Of a DNA stretch of 64,000 nt, positions 10,801-22,800 are shown piece after piece (position 1 is the first letter of the stretch; each line of letters starts with the position of its first letter). This DNA is from Anthonomus grandis grandis (taxonomy: Eukaryota > Arthropoda > Insecta > Coleoptera > Curculionidae). The notes beneath the pieces were generated by a model, which worked only from the letters and a program-made list of their open reading frames with translations, was not told where the DNA came from and made no database searches. The position numbers were made by a program, and so were the translations under genes. Where the stretch lies: contig NC_065548.1 in assembly GCF_022605725.1 (NCBI RefSeq), forward strand, positions 7,349,644 to 7,413,643, written 5' to 3'.

Positions 10801-13800
10801 CAATTTCTAATTCCACAAATTTTGAAATTAATTTTTTTTTTCGGAATTTTACATATTTTTTTCGAACATCCTTACAATATTCCAGGCATTTGGATTAAAA
10901 TGTAATTTTATTCCTAGATCTTAGGGTTATTTTCCACGTCTTCCAAGTATTTCAAATAATTTAGCTTTTAATTTTAATCTTCTAAAATAATTTTTTCTTT
11001 TAAATTTTGCAATTTTTGGAAGTTTAAACATTTTCCAGATTTTTTGAGTATTTTTATGATATTCCAGGCATTTGAAATAAAATCTAGTTTTATTCCAGCC
11101 CATTGGAATCATTTTCCACGTCTTGCAGGTATTTCAAATCATTTTTCTTTTAATTTTAATATTTTAAAATAGGTTTTTGTTTCCAATTTCTAATTCCACA
11201 AATTTTGAAATTAATTTTTTTTTTCGGAATTTTACATATTTTTTTCGAACATCCTTACAATATTCCAGGCATTTGGATTAAAATGTAATTTTATTCCTAG
11301 ATCTTAGGGTTATTTTCCACGTCTTCCAAGTATTTCAAATAATTTAGCTTTTAATTTTAATCTTCTAAAATAATTTTTTCTTTTAAATTTTGCAATTTTT
11401 GGAAGTTTAAACATTTTCCAGATTTTTTGAGTATTTTTATGATATTCCAGGCATTTGAAATAAAATCTAGTTTTATTCCAGCCCATTGGAATCATTTTCC
11501 ACGTCTTGCAGGTATTTCAAATCACTTTTCTTTTAATTTTAATATTTTAAAATAAGTTTTGGTTTTCGATTTGTAATTTCAGAATTTTTGAAATAACTTT
11601 TAAAAGTTTCCAGAGCTTTTGAGTATTTGTATTAAATACTTCAAGCATTAATTTGTAATCATATTTTGTTTTATTCCAAGATTTTGAGCTAATTTTTCCA
11701 TATCTTGCAGATATGTATAATATTGCAATTTAATGTTTTTATTTAATTTAACGCTATTGTGTCTTTACAATTTGGGAAATTGGCATGTTGGATTTTCTTC
11801 TAGTTTTCCAGTTTAATAGAGTAATTTTTCAATTATTTCAGGCATTTAAATTAAAGTTTTATTGTATTTCAGGCTTTTAGAACCAATTTCTCTATTTTCC
11901 AGAGGCTTGGAGTGATTTCTGATGACTTCCAGACCATAATTCTATAAGTTTTTTAGAAAACTGAATTAATTTTCATCTTCATCATTTTTTTATATTTTCC
12001 AAGAATTTTGCTTAATTTTCTGTCTTTCAGGTATTTAATGTCATTCTGTAAAATAAAATGGAAAATGACTTCAAATAATAAGGGTAATGTGTCTGCACTA
12101 CTACAGTATTGCATTGCTAGTATTTTTGTCTAACATGTAATATTTACTGACAGTTTAAATATTATCTTGTCAGTTTAAGCAAAGCCTACTGCAACAAATT
12201 TAGTTTTTTTCAAAAATTCAAGTTTTTAAAAATAAAAAATATCAATTGTGATACATCATTAAGAAGAAATCTTGGAAAAATTTTAAAAATGCAAAAACCT
12301 ATAGCGCCTATAAGAAAAAACAAAGTTGATGATGGTTGGCAAAAGACGCAACGTCGTATTGAAAATCTAAAAACACCATCATGTAGCACGAGAAAAGTGA
12401 CAACGCAGATGTGCAAATTATTTTAAAATCGGATAAGAAATAAACTCAGAAAAAAATAATTGACGAAAACAAAGAAAACACAAAGTCACGGTCTCACAAT
12501 ATATAATTAAAGGCTACACGTGTTTCGCTCTTTATAGCTAGAGCTTCATCAGGCCTTTTAAAGCCAAGCACACATTCACACTGTAAAATAAAATCGATTT
12601 TTCAAAGTTTCGAATTTTTTCAAATATCTGCGGAACCATTCGGAATTTTTTTAAATTACATCCTGTTAAGCCCAAAAATACTCATCTTTGCCCCAATTTA
12701 ACCATCTGTTGATCTAATTCCGAGATCTCCATGTTGAGTGTCGAATTTGAAACACCCTGTATATCATGTACTTAATATAGTGAGAAGATTAACTTTTTTT
12801 AGATCACCTCCACTTCTTGTCCTACCTAACATTCCTGGCGGTTAAACTGAAAATTGTGTTCTTTTTGGGGACAATATTCACTATAAGCCTGGTGGCCGCC
12901 AAAATTATCGGTATTATCAAATTGACCGAATACATGAAACGTAAGTTGGATTTTAAAGCGTTATTTAAAAAAAAAAACGCTAATTCATCTTTTTTAGATC
13001 AACACCATCTCCACGAAGAGAAAATCGTGTACTCAAACCCTTATGAACACCATCACGATTTTGGGGGTTACCCCGGGCCTTCGGATTATATTAGCAGTAA
13101 AGCCTATGGATCTTACCCCCCAGGTAAAGTTATAAGATAATAAATTACATGGTGAGAATCTTCTAATTTTTTTTAAAAGATTTTTCAGCTGATCATCCCC
13201 CAGTAGACTACCACGATACAGAGCCGTACGGAGGAGGTCCTGCCCCTAGTTCAGGCAGGAGCAGTACCGGGTTTTATGGAGAATTCATGGGCATTGCAAA
13301 GCGACTCAGACAGTAAATAAAACCGAGACTTTCACTACTTTAAATCACTAATTTTTTTTTAAATAAATTCTAGGATGAACATCACTGATATGGCTTTTAA
13401 AGAGATGGGCATTCCGGAGGAGGAATGCAGAAGGAAGTTCGTCTGCAAGGCGGATTTAAATGCGGCTAAAGATGTCGTGCTTCGCATCGGATTCGATATA
13501 CTCAGGTAATTAAATTCGAAATTTAATGAATTTAGAAAACTAATTAAGTTTGTTTTTTAGGGATGATTCTTATGGAAAATATAAAGCGCAAGCTCCGGTA
13601 AGGTCTGAAGACGACTGTAATTCCTTGTATCCTAAGTGTGCCACTTAAAAGACTGCTTTTGTTATGTTATTTATAAATTATTTATTTATTTTAGTAAATA
13701 AAAAATTGTGTCCTAAGCAACAGATTTTTTTTCCCAGTACGATCGGCCATTTTATTGGGCGTATCTTATAAAAGAGATTTTTTTTTATTTTCAATATACT

Positions 13801-16800
13801 ATGTCTATGTCCCGAGGATGTATACGAAGCTAGAAACGTGATTTTAGGTAGTTTTAATTGGAGCATTTCTTTTGGCTACTTTTTTCTTTCAAAATAATTT
13901 AATTAATTACAGTAAGATACATGTAATGATATTCTAGGAATCAGCTTATTCTCAATACAGAAAACAAGGTTAATGTTTCTATGTAGTCAAAGGTTATGTA
14001 AAAAAAATACATTTAAAATTCTGAAACCTTTGAGGAAAAACTGACATTTTGATTTATTTTTCTCATTTTCTATTAATGCAGCTAAAAATATGTAACTAAA
14101 TACAGTATAAAGACAATAAAGAAATTAAAGAAACGCATGAGAACTTGGGAGGAAAACCGTTAATAAACGCATAATTAAGCCCCTTAAAGAGATACTTTTT
14201 ATTTTAAATATTTTAGCTCCAAAATCTGCCCTTGGATCTCACCTTTATATAACCCCTTAATATACTTCTCTTCCCTTAATAAAAAAATATTAAATCGTTA
14301 TTAAGTTCTTTATTATTTGCAAGGTCAAGATAGAATTTTAGGAAAAAAAATACTAAAACAAAGTTACATTCAGTATGAGCACAACGAAGAAACTGTGAAT
14401 TAAAACCGTTAGTAAATGTGTATACAGATATAATCATTCAAACCTCGCCTATAGGAAATAGTCTGAGCGTAAGCGAGAGGGGACATATGGAGTCCGCATG
14501 AGACAGACAGAGAGCACAATACATGCCGTTTCCAATACGCTACAAATTAATACGTTTGGCAACATTGATATTTCTGCCGCACGGCTCTCCGCTCGTTCAT
14601 CGAAAAACGAGACAATTCTTATCCCCACCACACTGCACCGCCAATATGAAATTGCATTTTAAACGTTTAACGTTATTTTTATTCCTAGCTTCCTGCTTAA
14701 ACAGCAAAGATTAAATTTAAAATCGCTTGCTATTTTCTGGTTAAAATGTGTTCTCTTGAGGAAAAAAAGCAAATGATTAAGTGGTATTATGCCGGCAGCT
14801 CCGTCGATGAAATATCAGGCAGAATTGCAGTCACATTCGAAAGTCGGCCCATTCCCGTACGCAGCAAAATTTTTCAAATTATCCATAGGTTTGAGACCTT
14901 TGGGTGCTTGCAAAATTGCAGACAATGCTACGCAAATGAGCAACTACCTGTTGTTAGATCGCTAGACAAAGAAAGGGAGCTTCGAGAGGTTAATGTTTGT
15001 GCTGTTGCTGAAATGAACTTTCCTTGCAATAGTACAACCATTGCCAAAGAAACGGGTATTGAGCCTTTAAGGGTTAGAAGAATTTTAAAAAGAAATAAGT
15101 ACAAGTGCTATAAGTTGCAAAAAACCCAAGAAATTTTCCCACAGGACCATGAGAGACGGATGGAATTTTGCCATGAAGTATTGGAAAGGGCAAATCGGGA
15201 CGATTGTTTTCAGATGAGTCCTCTTTCTCTATTTGTGGTAAACATAATCCGTCCATTACAGTGGGTTATTCGAAAGAAAATAAGCACATAAGCATACCAA
15301 CACGTACAACAATACCCTCAAAAGGTTAATGTATCGGCTGGCATTTTAGGTGATTCAATTATGGGCCCTTTTTTTATCGATGGAAACCTTAATGCCAACA
15401 AATACCTTAATCTTTTGAGTGTTGAACGTTCTTCCTGCTATTCGAGGGCTCAATATCAATTTAGAACAAGTTTGGTTTCAACAGGATGGTTGTCCCGCTC
15501 ATAACACATTAGTGGTACGTCAATTTCTCGAAACGTCTTTCCCTGATCGAACAATCAGTGGAAACGGTACTATTAAATGGCCCACCAGAAGCCCCGATTT
15601 AGCCCCCAATGATTTTTTTCTTTGGGGATACCTAAAAAAACAAATTTATAGGCACGATAATGAACGGGCTACTAATTTAGAAGAGCTTTGTGTTAAAATT
15701 AGGCAAGCATTTAATAGTATCTCCATTGAAATGTTGTCGAACACGAGAAGGTCGTTTTATGATCGATTGACGTACTGCACTGCTAAACAGGGTGGCCTTT
15801 TTGACCCTGATTTTAATTTATATTACACATTATTGCAGTCAGTTTTTAGTTTATTTTTTGCTGTTAGGACAGGCAGCAGCAAAGATTCAAACGAAACAAT
15901 TTTTTTTTTTTTTATTTGCCACAGAGCAGTGCATCCCCGCTTGAACGCCTTAAGAATACTGAATCTGAAATAAGGATGTGCGATACGATACGATTTTCTC
16001 GAGTACCGGTATTTTTTCTTCCGATACTCGATATTTTGTACCGGTACTTTAACGTACGATACGGTCCGATCCGTTTGAGTTTTGTGCAGTACCTATCGTA
16101 TCCCGTATCGAAGAATGCTATGAAATAAATTTAATTTAATCAAAAAGATACCACATAAATTAATATGAATGAAGCAGTGAAGCACGGATTTACTCCTGTT
16201 TCCTTCTGTCTTTCTGTTTATCCGTAGTGTTGGCAGATGCAACCCATTTTCTAAACGCCTAGTTTCAAAGGCTGATGCGATAATGGCAGTGGCGAAGCGT
16301 GAATTTTTTTTTCGGGAAGACAAACAATAAAAATCGTTAATTAGAAAAAATTGTTTATTTAATATTATTCACTTTAATGAAATAGGGAAAGAAAGCGCAT
16401 GAAATATTAATTCAGAGAAAAAAATTATGCAGTGCTATAAAAAAGAAAAAAAAAATAATAATAGATAGCATAAAAATACTACTTACAAAATACACAACTA
16501 AAATACAATTGCTAATATCGAACAGTCGTTCATATAATAACCACTAAAATATCCACTAAAAAAACTCTTTTCTAAATTTCTATACACCCAAAAATAAAAA
16601 TACTACTTATTATTAAATTATAATAGTACGCGCCCCCACCAAATGCTGCATTTGGCATTCATCAAAATTCAGTTTCATCAAAATTTTTCATTTCAGATTC
16701 AACAAAACAAAACTGAAGATGTATTGTAGCCGACCAGATTAAGCGTGTCCGTAAACAATAACTTTTAATAGCATAATAAAATAGCTGGTCGACTTCGATA

Positions 16801-19800
16801 GACAAAAGCTCGAATGTCTTTCCCGCGAGTAAATTTCGCAGACGTAATAGGCCGAATCTGATGCGGCCGGACCTCTGTCGCCTGCTTGATGCGTTTTTGG
16901 TTCGATTAGATACTCCGAATTTCGAAAGACAAATATCAATGTGTCTTCCTGGGACTCGTATACATTAATTTAGTGTCAGCCCTGCATTTTTACTTTCATC
17001 GGTGCGGCAGGCGGGGCGCGCCTTCGGATTAATCATGTTTAGATACTATATAATAATAGTAAGGAGAGCGACTACCTCCTGTGTTAATTTTTTTTTAATT
17101 TTAATTCAACAATTACATGAAATAATTACGTAATAAATTAGTGAAAAATAACTGGATAATTTTGGGTAGACAGTGTCTACCTTGTCTACTCGTACGCTTC
17201 GCCACTGGATAATGGATGAATGCCGTAACAGACTTCTTGGAGATAGACTGTCAAGGCTATTATTTTTAAATTCGTTAGAATTAAGTTACTGGAATTTGTA
17301 ATTATTTTTCAATTTCTAGAATAATTATTTTTGTCTTACGTTTTAATGTTTTCTATTGTTCGGTTTTAATTTAAGTGACGACAAATGTCAAATTTTCACT
17401 TGTAGTTATTTCGAAATAAATGCTGTTAATAAATAATATTTTAATAAATAATACTAAAATTATCAGTATTGACCATATTAGTCCGCGCTAATTTAACATT
17501 TAAAAAAATATATATATATTTAGTTAAATCCATCGTACCGGTACTTGGAATATCGGTACTGAACTTGTCGATATTGTAACCAACCGGTACTTTTAAAACG
17601 ATACGATACGATCCGAAATACCGGTACTTTCCTCAGTATCGCACATCCCTAATCTGAAAGGTTTCGGGCTTCGGCGGGGTCCGCTGCTTCGAATATGATG
17701 TCACAACGTTGCCAGACCTACCGCGATATATAATTCCTATAGGCGAAGTTAGAATGATCATATCTGTATAAACCTCGTAAACAGACGCTTTTTACACTTC
17801 AATTTCAATCAAGATAATCTTTAGGTTTTGATAGACAATGTGTTTTAAAAAAAATTACTGGCTGCGAATTAACTTAATGCGCCCAGACCTATAATATTCT
17901 AAAAATTCACCTCTAATGGAAAAATACCATTAAATAATAGAAAATTACACCTTAGCTCTTGGGTCTTTTTCTGGACAAGGTACGGTTTTCGAACTATCCA
18001 GCTTTTTGTCCAGTAATAACCGGGATTCATGACTGCTAATGTGACCACACACTTTAAGACCGAATATCTCAAAAACTATGGGAGGTAGTTTAGTGAAACA
18101 AAAAGCGTAATATTTAAAATAGTATTCTTTACGAATATTGTGCTGGATCGAATAGCTATTTATGTATCAAGGGCATTGTAAGGACGATAATTCCCGGAAG
18201 GTGGAAATAGTAGCCCGAGGGCTAGGTTCCCGCCTGATGGGCATTAGAGTCTAACAATGTCTGTGGTGCATACAATGCTTTATGTTTTAAAAATTGATTT
18301 TTATGAACGAAAATAATTTTAATATTAATTAAAAAATAGGGTCTACCTGTACAGGTAGGTATACGTACATACCTACCTACAGAAATTTATCAAGTGACTT
18401 GCAGTGATTATTTAAGTTTGACTTTGATGTTTCTGTCAGTTAGTCAGTTGGCATTTTTTGTTTAAATATTTGCTTAAAATGGAAGAAATTCCACCAAATA
18501 TAAGAAAAAATGCCATAAAAGCGACCGAAAATCTTTTGCCAGTTAAGGCAACAGTATGATCGGGGGTATGGAATATTTGGTATTTGGAAAGATGCCAACG
18601 CAATTTTTCAAATAACCGAAACCGTTCTAATGGCATATTTTCAGGAACTGGTAAGTTATTGATTTTATTTTAATAGGTACATATGTTTCACAAATTTTAA
18701 TATTTTTAGTCGGAAAAATACAGTTCGAACTCTCTCTGGACCAAGTATTCTACCCTAAGGTCTACGTTAATGGTCTATAAAAATATAGACATCTCGCAAT
18801 ACCATCGTCTCATATCTTTTTTAAAAGATAAGTCGAAAGGATATGTCCCGAAGTTTTGGAAGGAGAACAAATAAAATGTATTAAGAAGGCTCCTGATGAT
18901 ATCTACTTGGTACACAAAGTCATATTGGTAATGGGTGTTTTTGGAGGTGTAAGACGAGATGAGTTGGTCAAAATGACCATTGATGATATTGAAGATAGAG
19001 GAACGGTCTTGGTTATAAAGGTACCAGAAACTAAAACTTCAACTTCAAAACGTTTTACTATCATTAAAGAAGATTTAGGCGCTTTAAATTTAATAAAAAA
19101 CTTTATTTCCAAAATAAAAATTACAATTTTGAAATGTCCCGGAAAATGTAGCTGATTCCACTATAGAATGGTCGGTGTTTTTTGTGATGGTAAAGGTGGC
19201 AGCACTAACGCTATTTTGTATAGTTTGTAAATTGTCCATTAAAATTATTTTTGTATAAAATGGATGTTTATTCTTTATTATGAGAGAAATAAAATTGGAT
19301 AAGCAATAAAATTTCCGGGCATTATCATAATGCCCGCTTATAATGCACTAGGTGTGATAGCAGGTATTATTGCTACCATAACATATTCCGTTTCTAAGGT
19401 ATTATAAATCAATAATAGATAGGTAAAACATAAATGGATTTAAGCTAAACTTTTAGAGATATTAGAATTTAAATTCAAAGAACCGTGCTTACCTGTATAC
19501 CAAGTGATGGCGTCGTAAGCAACAGGCACAGCATGCATATTATAAATGTTATACTTAACATTTTCATTGTTCAAAGGGCAATTGATTAACGTGTGACACA
19601 CCCAATGGGCGTAGCCAATACTGCCCTGCTGGTGCTGCCCCAATTGGGTGCTGTGCCTAAATAAATCCATGGCATCAGAGTGGTCCATTAGTTCAGCTAT
19701 TAAAGCCTACAAATCAATTAATAATTAATTTATTGTATATTGTATAAGAAACCATGTTATAAACCTGTCCTATCCAGCTGTTGACGTAGTTAGGATCGGC

Positions 19801-22800
19801 CCTTTGTCCCTCACCGAACGCCTTATTGGCCAATATTAAATCATCCTTTAGTAAGTAAAGAACGCCCAAGTTAGTCCACGCTATTGCACTGTTACTCTCC
19901 GCTATAACCGCTTTTATGAAACTGTGCTGGGCCAAAGCGTAGTTTGGAGGGTCTAAAATTGAAAAATGTTTCGTAAAACACCTGAATAGATTAATATATT
20001 TTAGGAGGAACATGTACCGAATGTCTGTAAATAGTATAAGAATTTTTGGTGAAGAAAAGCAATCCTGGAACCATTTCTTTGTTGATTTTAAACTTAAAAA
20101 GTATCATAACATAAACTGGCCTTAGTAATAAGAATGCTTAACTCGGTCCCAATTTTTTGCTCTTAAATCCATTCTTAGGAACACTTCTATATTTATGTAA
20201 AAGAAATATGAAAATATTTTAGTTGGGTCCTATAAGTTATGGCCAAAAATGTCAGCTGATGATAAATAGAAATCTTGATGTGGCAATTTGCATTTTGGCC
20301 TCTTGGACCTTGCCTGACAAAATTGCCTCTAACTTAGAAGGTCTATTCCTATTATTTTGTGAGAGTGAATATTCTAATAGTAAGTAGTAAAAACTTACTG
20401 AGAAAATAAGCGCACAACCAAAACTGTCATAAATACCCAAGCTCGTAACACAAAATTACGTTTTTACTCTCAAATGCATCCTCAGGAAGCCTTTTGTATC
20501 ACTGTAATAGTTATTACTGAAAAAATAATATTCATACAGAGTGTGATGACAAGAAAAATCTTAAGTTTAAGTCATTTACAAGAAAATACCTAAAGGTTAC
20601 TACCCCAAATCAATTTTAATTTTAATATAATAAGGGCTAGATGAATTGTTATACAGTAAGGATTTAAAAGAATATCAATTTTAGATCATAAAAAGTTTGA
20701 GTTAATTTTAATAGGTAATAATAAACTACACACAGGAACTACAGAATCTTAATCATCATAGCACCATCAAAAATCCATATAGATTTGAATTGTAAATGAG
20801 CGTGTTTGTTGTTTTTTAAAAGATCCTTATTTTAAGTTATTTGGCAGCAAGTTGTACAACGACAGACCCTTGTCGAATAGACCAAAAAGGGTTGAAGACA
20901 TTCTTATAGTGTTTACAAAAAAGTTGTGCTATTGCCTTGTCTGAGAACTATGAATCTCATTATTTCTTTTCATGAAATCCTACAAATACGGAGAGAAGAC
21001 TACGCCCTATTTCATAAATAAATAAAAGAAGTTGATATATAAAACTTTGTTCTATATCCAGCCAATTTAAAGATTTTAACATATTTATTTTTGGTTCATA
21101 TGTACTACAATTTGTGAAATAAAGCAGTGATCCAAAGTAGTCAAAATGTAGCAAAATTATTATGCCGTTATAAATTACATTTTTTCTTCTGTTTTTTAAC
21201 CTTCAGTGAATTTCTGAATGCGATATCCCTCCATTTTCTAATCACCAAAACGTCTAATGCTGTTGACTCATGTTGCTGCTCAAGGTATTTTAATGCAAGT
21301 TCCATTACATTTTTGGCTTCTTTACGAGAAATCGTTTTTTCCTCTCAATGTCACTACTCTCATCATATTCCTCTGGTTCTTTGGTTGCTAAATCTATGAT
21401 TTCTTCATCATTCAAAAATTAATTTTCAAGGTGATCGTCACAACTTATCATCCAATTTTCCACATCTTCTGGTTGCAATGCTTCGTTACCCGTTAACTTT
21501 TGAAGGTCTTGTAAAGTGGATTTGTTTTCTTCTTCTTCAGTCCCTGCAATATTCGAGATCGCAATTAGATTCTCAACATCTGGCCAAAGTTTTCTCCAAG
21601 ATTTAATAAACGTTGAAGAGGGCATTTCTTGAAATGCTGTAGCTAACATATAGATTACGTCCTTGATATTGATCTTTTTGATGACTTCTAAAAGACCTTT
21701 GTCTTCACTCTCCAAGTGTTGCAGAATTTCAGAAACAAGTTACGCCTGTATCGTCTTTTTAAGCTTTCGATCACTCCTTGGCCCATTGGTTGCACTAAGC
21801 TTGTCACATTAGGAGGAAGATAAACTAATTTTATGTCATCTACATCGCAGTCATGAGGATGGGTTAGAGCATTATCTAACACTAGAACTGCTTTGATAGG
21901 CAAGTTAACACTTTTTAAATGTTTTTTAACTCTTGGAACAAACTCTAAATTAAACCACTCTTCATCCACGCTGATTTTTGTGACTTATAATAGACCGGAA
22001 GGGACGATGGATTCAAGTTTTTGAATGCCCGTGGTTTAACAGACTTGTCAATAACGAAAAGAGGAATTTTATGAGTTCCCTCTGAATTCGAACAAACAGC
22101 TACTGTAATACGTTCTTTGTTATTTTTAAAGTCAGAGGCAGACTGTTCATGACTGCCTAGAAAAGTTTTTTCTGGTAACATTTTAATGTTTAGTCCGATC
22201 TCGTCCATACTATAAACTTGTTCTGGAGATAATTCCTCTGTTTTAACCATTTCACCAAACTTAGTCTTCAATTCTGTCGCACCTGAAGTATCAGCAGACA
22301 GTTTTTCTCCACTTACATGTGCGAAATGAATGCCGTGTCGCTTTTTCCATCGATTAAGCCAACCATCACTTGCCACAAATTCGCCTCCATAGCCAGACAG
22401 CCAGAGCTTTTTCTTTCAAAATTGGGCCGCCAATCGGTGTACCTCTTCGACGTTCCTGAAGAAACCAGATCCACAAAGCTTCATCGACGACCTCGCAAAT
22501 CGGTTTTTTTCTCGTACAACGGCTGCCCAGATTCTTTTCAGATTCCATTTTCGAACAAAACTCCTCAATCGAATGCCTATCTCTTCGCCAGTCATTTACA
22601 GTGCTTTTCCAACATTAAATTCTGCACAGATTTTCGCCACAGATTTACCATTATCAATCCGCTTTAGCACTTTTAAACGTGTATCCATCGAAACCACAAT
22701 TCTTTTGCGCTTTACACTCATTATTAAGGAATAAGGAAATAGTTATGTTTTGTACGTACCCATAGCAAGAACAAATCAAACTGATCAACACGACAAAATA

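Larger units (their letters stand above)
9267..12759. mobile_element. 3.5-kb element with very long inverted repeats
   Basis: The left end (CAAGGTGTTTCAAATTCGA from 9267) matches the reverse complement of the right end (CAGGGTGTTTCAAATTCGA ending at 12759). TA lies at both flanks (9265-9266 and 12760-12761), as expected for a TA target duplication. Similarity continues inward for about 300 bp: 9380-9560 pairs with 12300-12450. The right arm carries about 125 extra bases that include the hammerhead-like motif. Between the arms lies a minisatellite. No transposase was found, so it is a non-autonomous element, of Tc1/mariner type judging from its ends. It explains why intron 1 of the nested gene is long. 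Confidence 0.75.
14423..17768 (+). mobile_element. DD41D mariner-like transposon with two nested hAT insertions
   Basis: Inverted ends of about 35 bp (starting TACAGATATAATCATTC at 14423; the mirror ends at 17768) match at roughly 32 positions. TA lies outside each end. The element carries a broken transposase (14746-15860). Its 3' untranslated region was later hit by a hAT element (15971-17651), which itself contains a second hAT element (16287-17207). Without the inserts the element would be about 1.66 kb, normal for the superfamily. Confidence 0.88.

Noticed and set aside
10927..11495. Two identical 61-codon minus-strand ORFs
   Set aside because: Their identity comes from the near-perfect 383-bp duplication of the minisatellite; the composition is low-complexity Lys/Phe-rich.
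14449..14714. Overlapping 60-63-codon ORFs on both strands at the left end of the DD41D element
   Set aside because: They lie in the untranslated leader of the element and show no motif.
16093..16939. Minus-strand ORFs of 66-76 codons in the nested hAT elements
   Set aside because: No hAT transposase motif; one crosses an element border, so it cannot be an old gene.
18340..18385. Palindrome-rich ACCTGTACAGGT / TACCTACC stretch
   Set aside because: A short simple-sequence patch near the recombinase relic; no evidence of function or element border.
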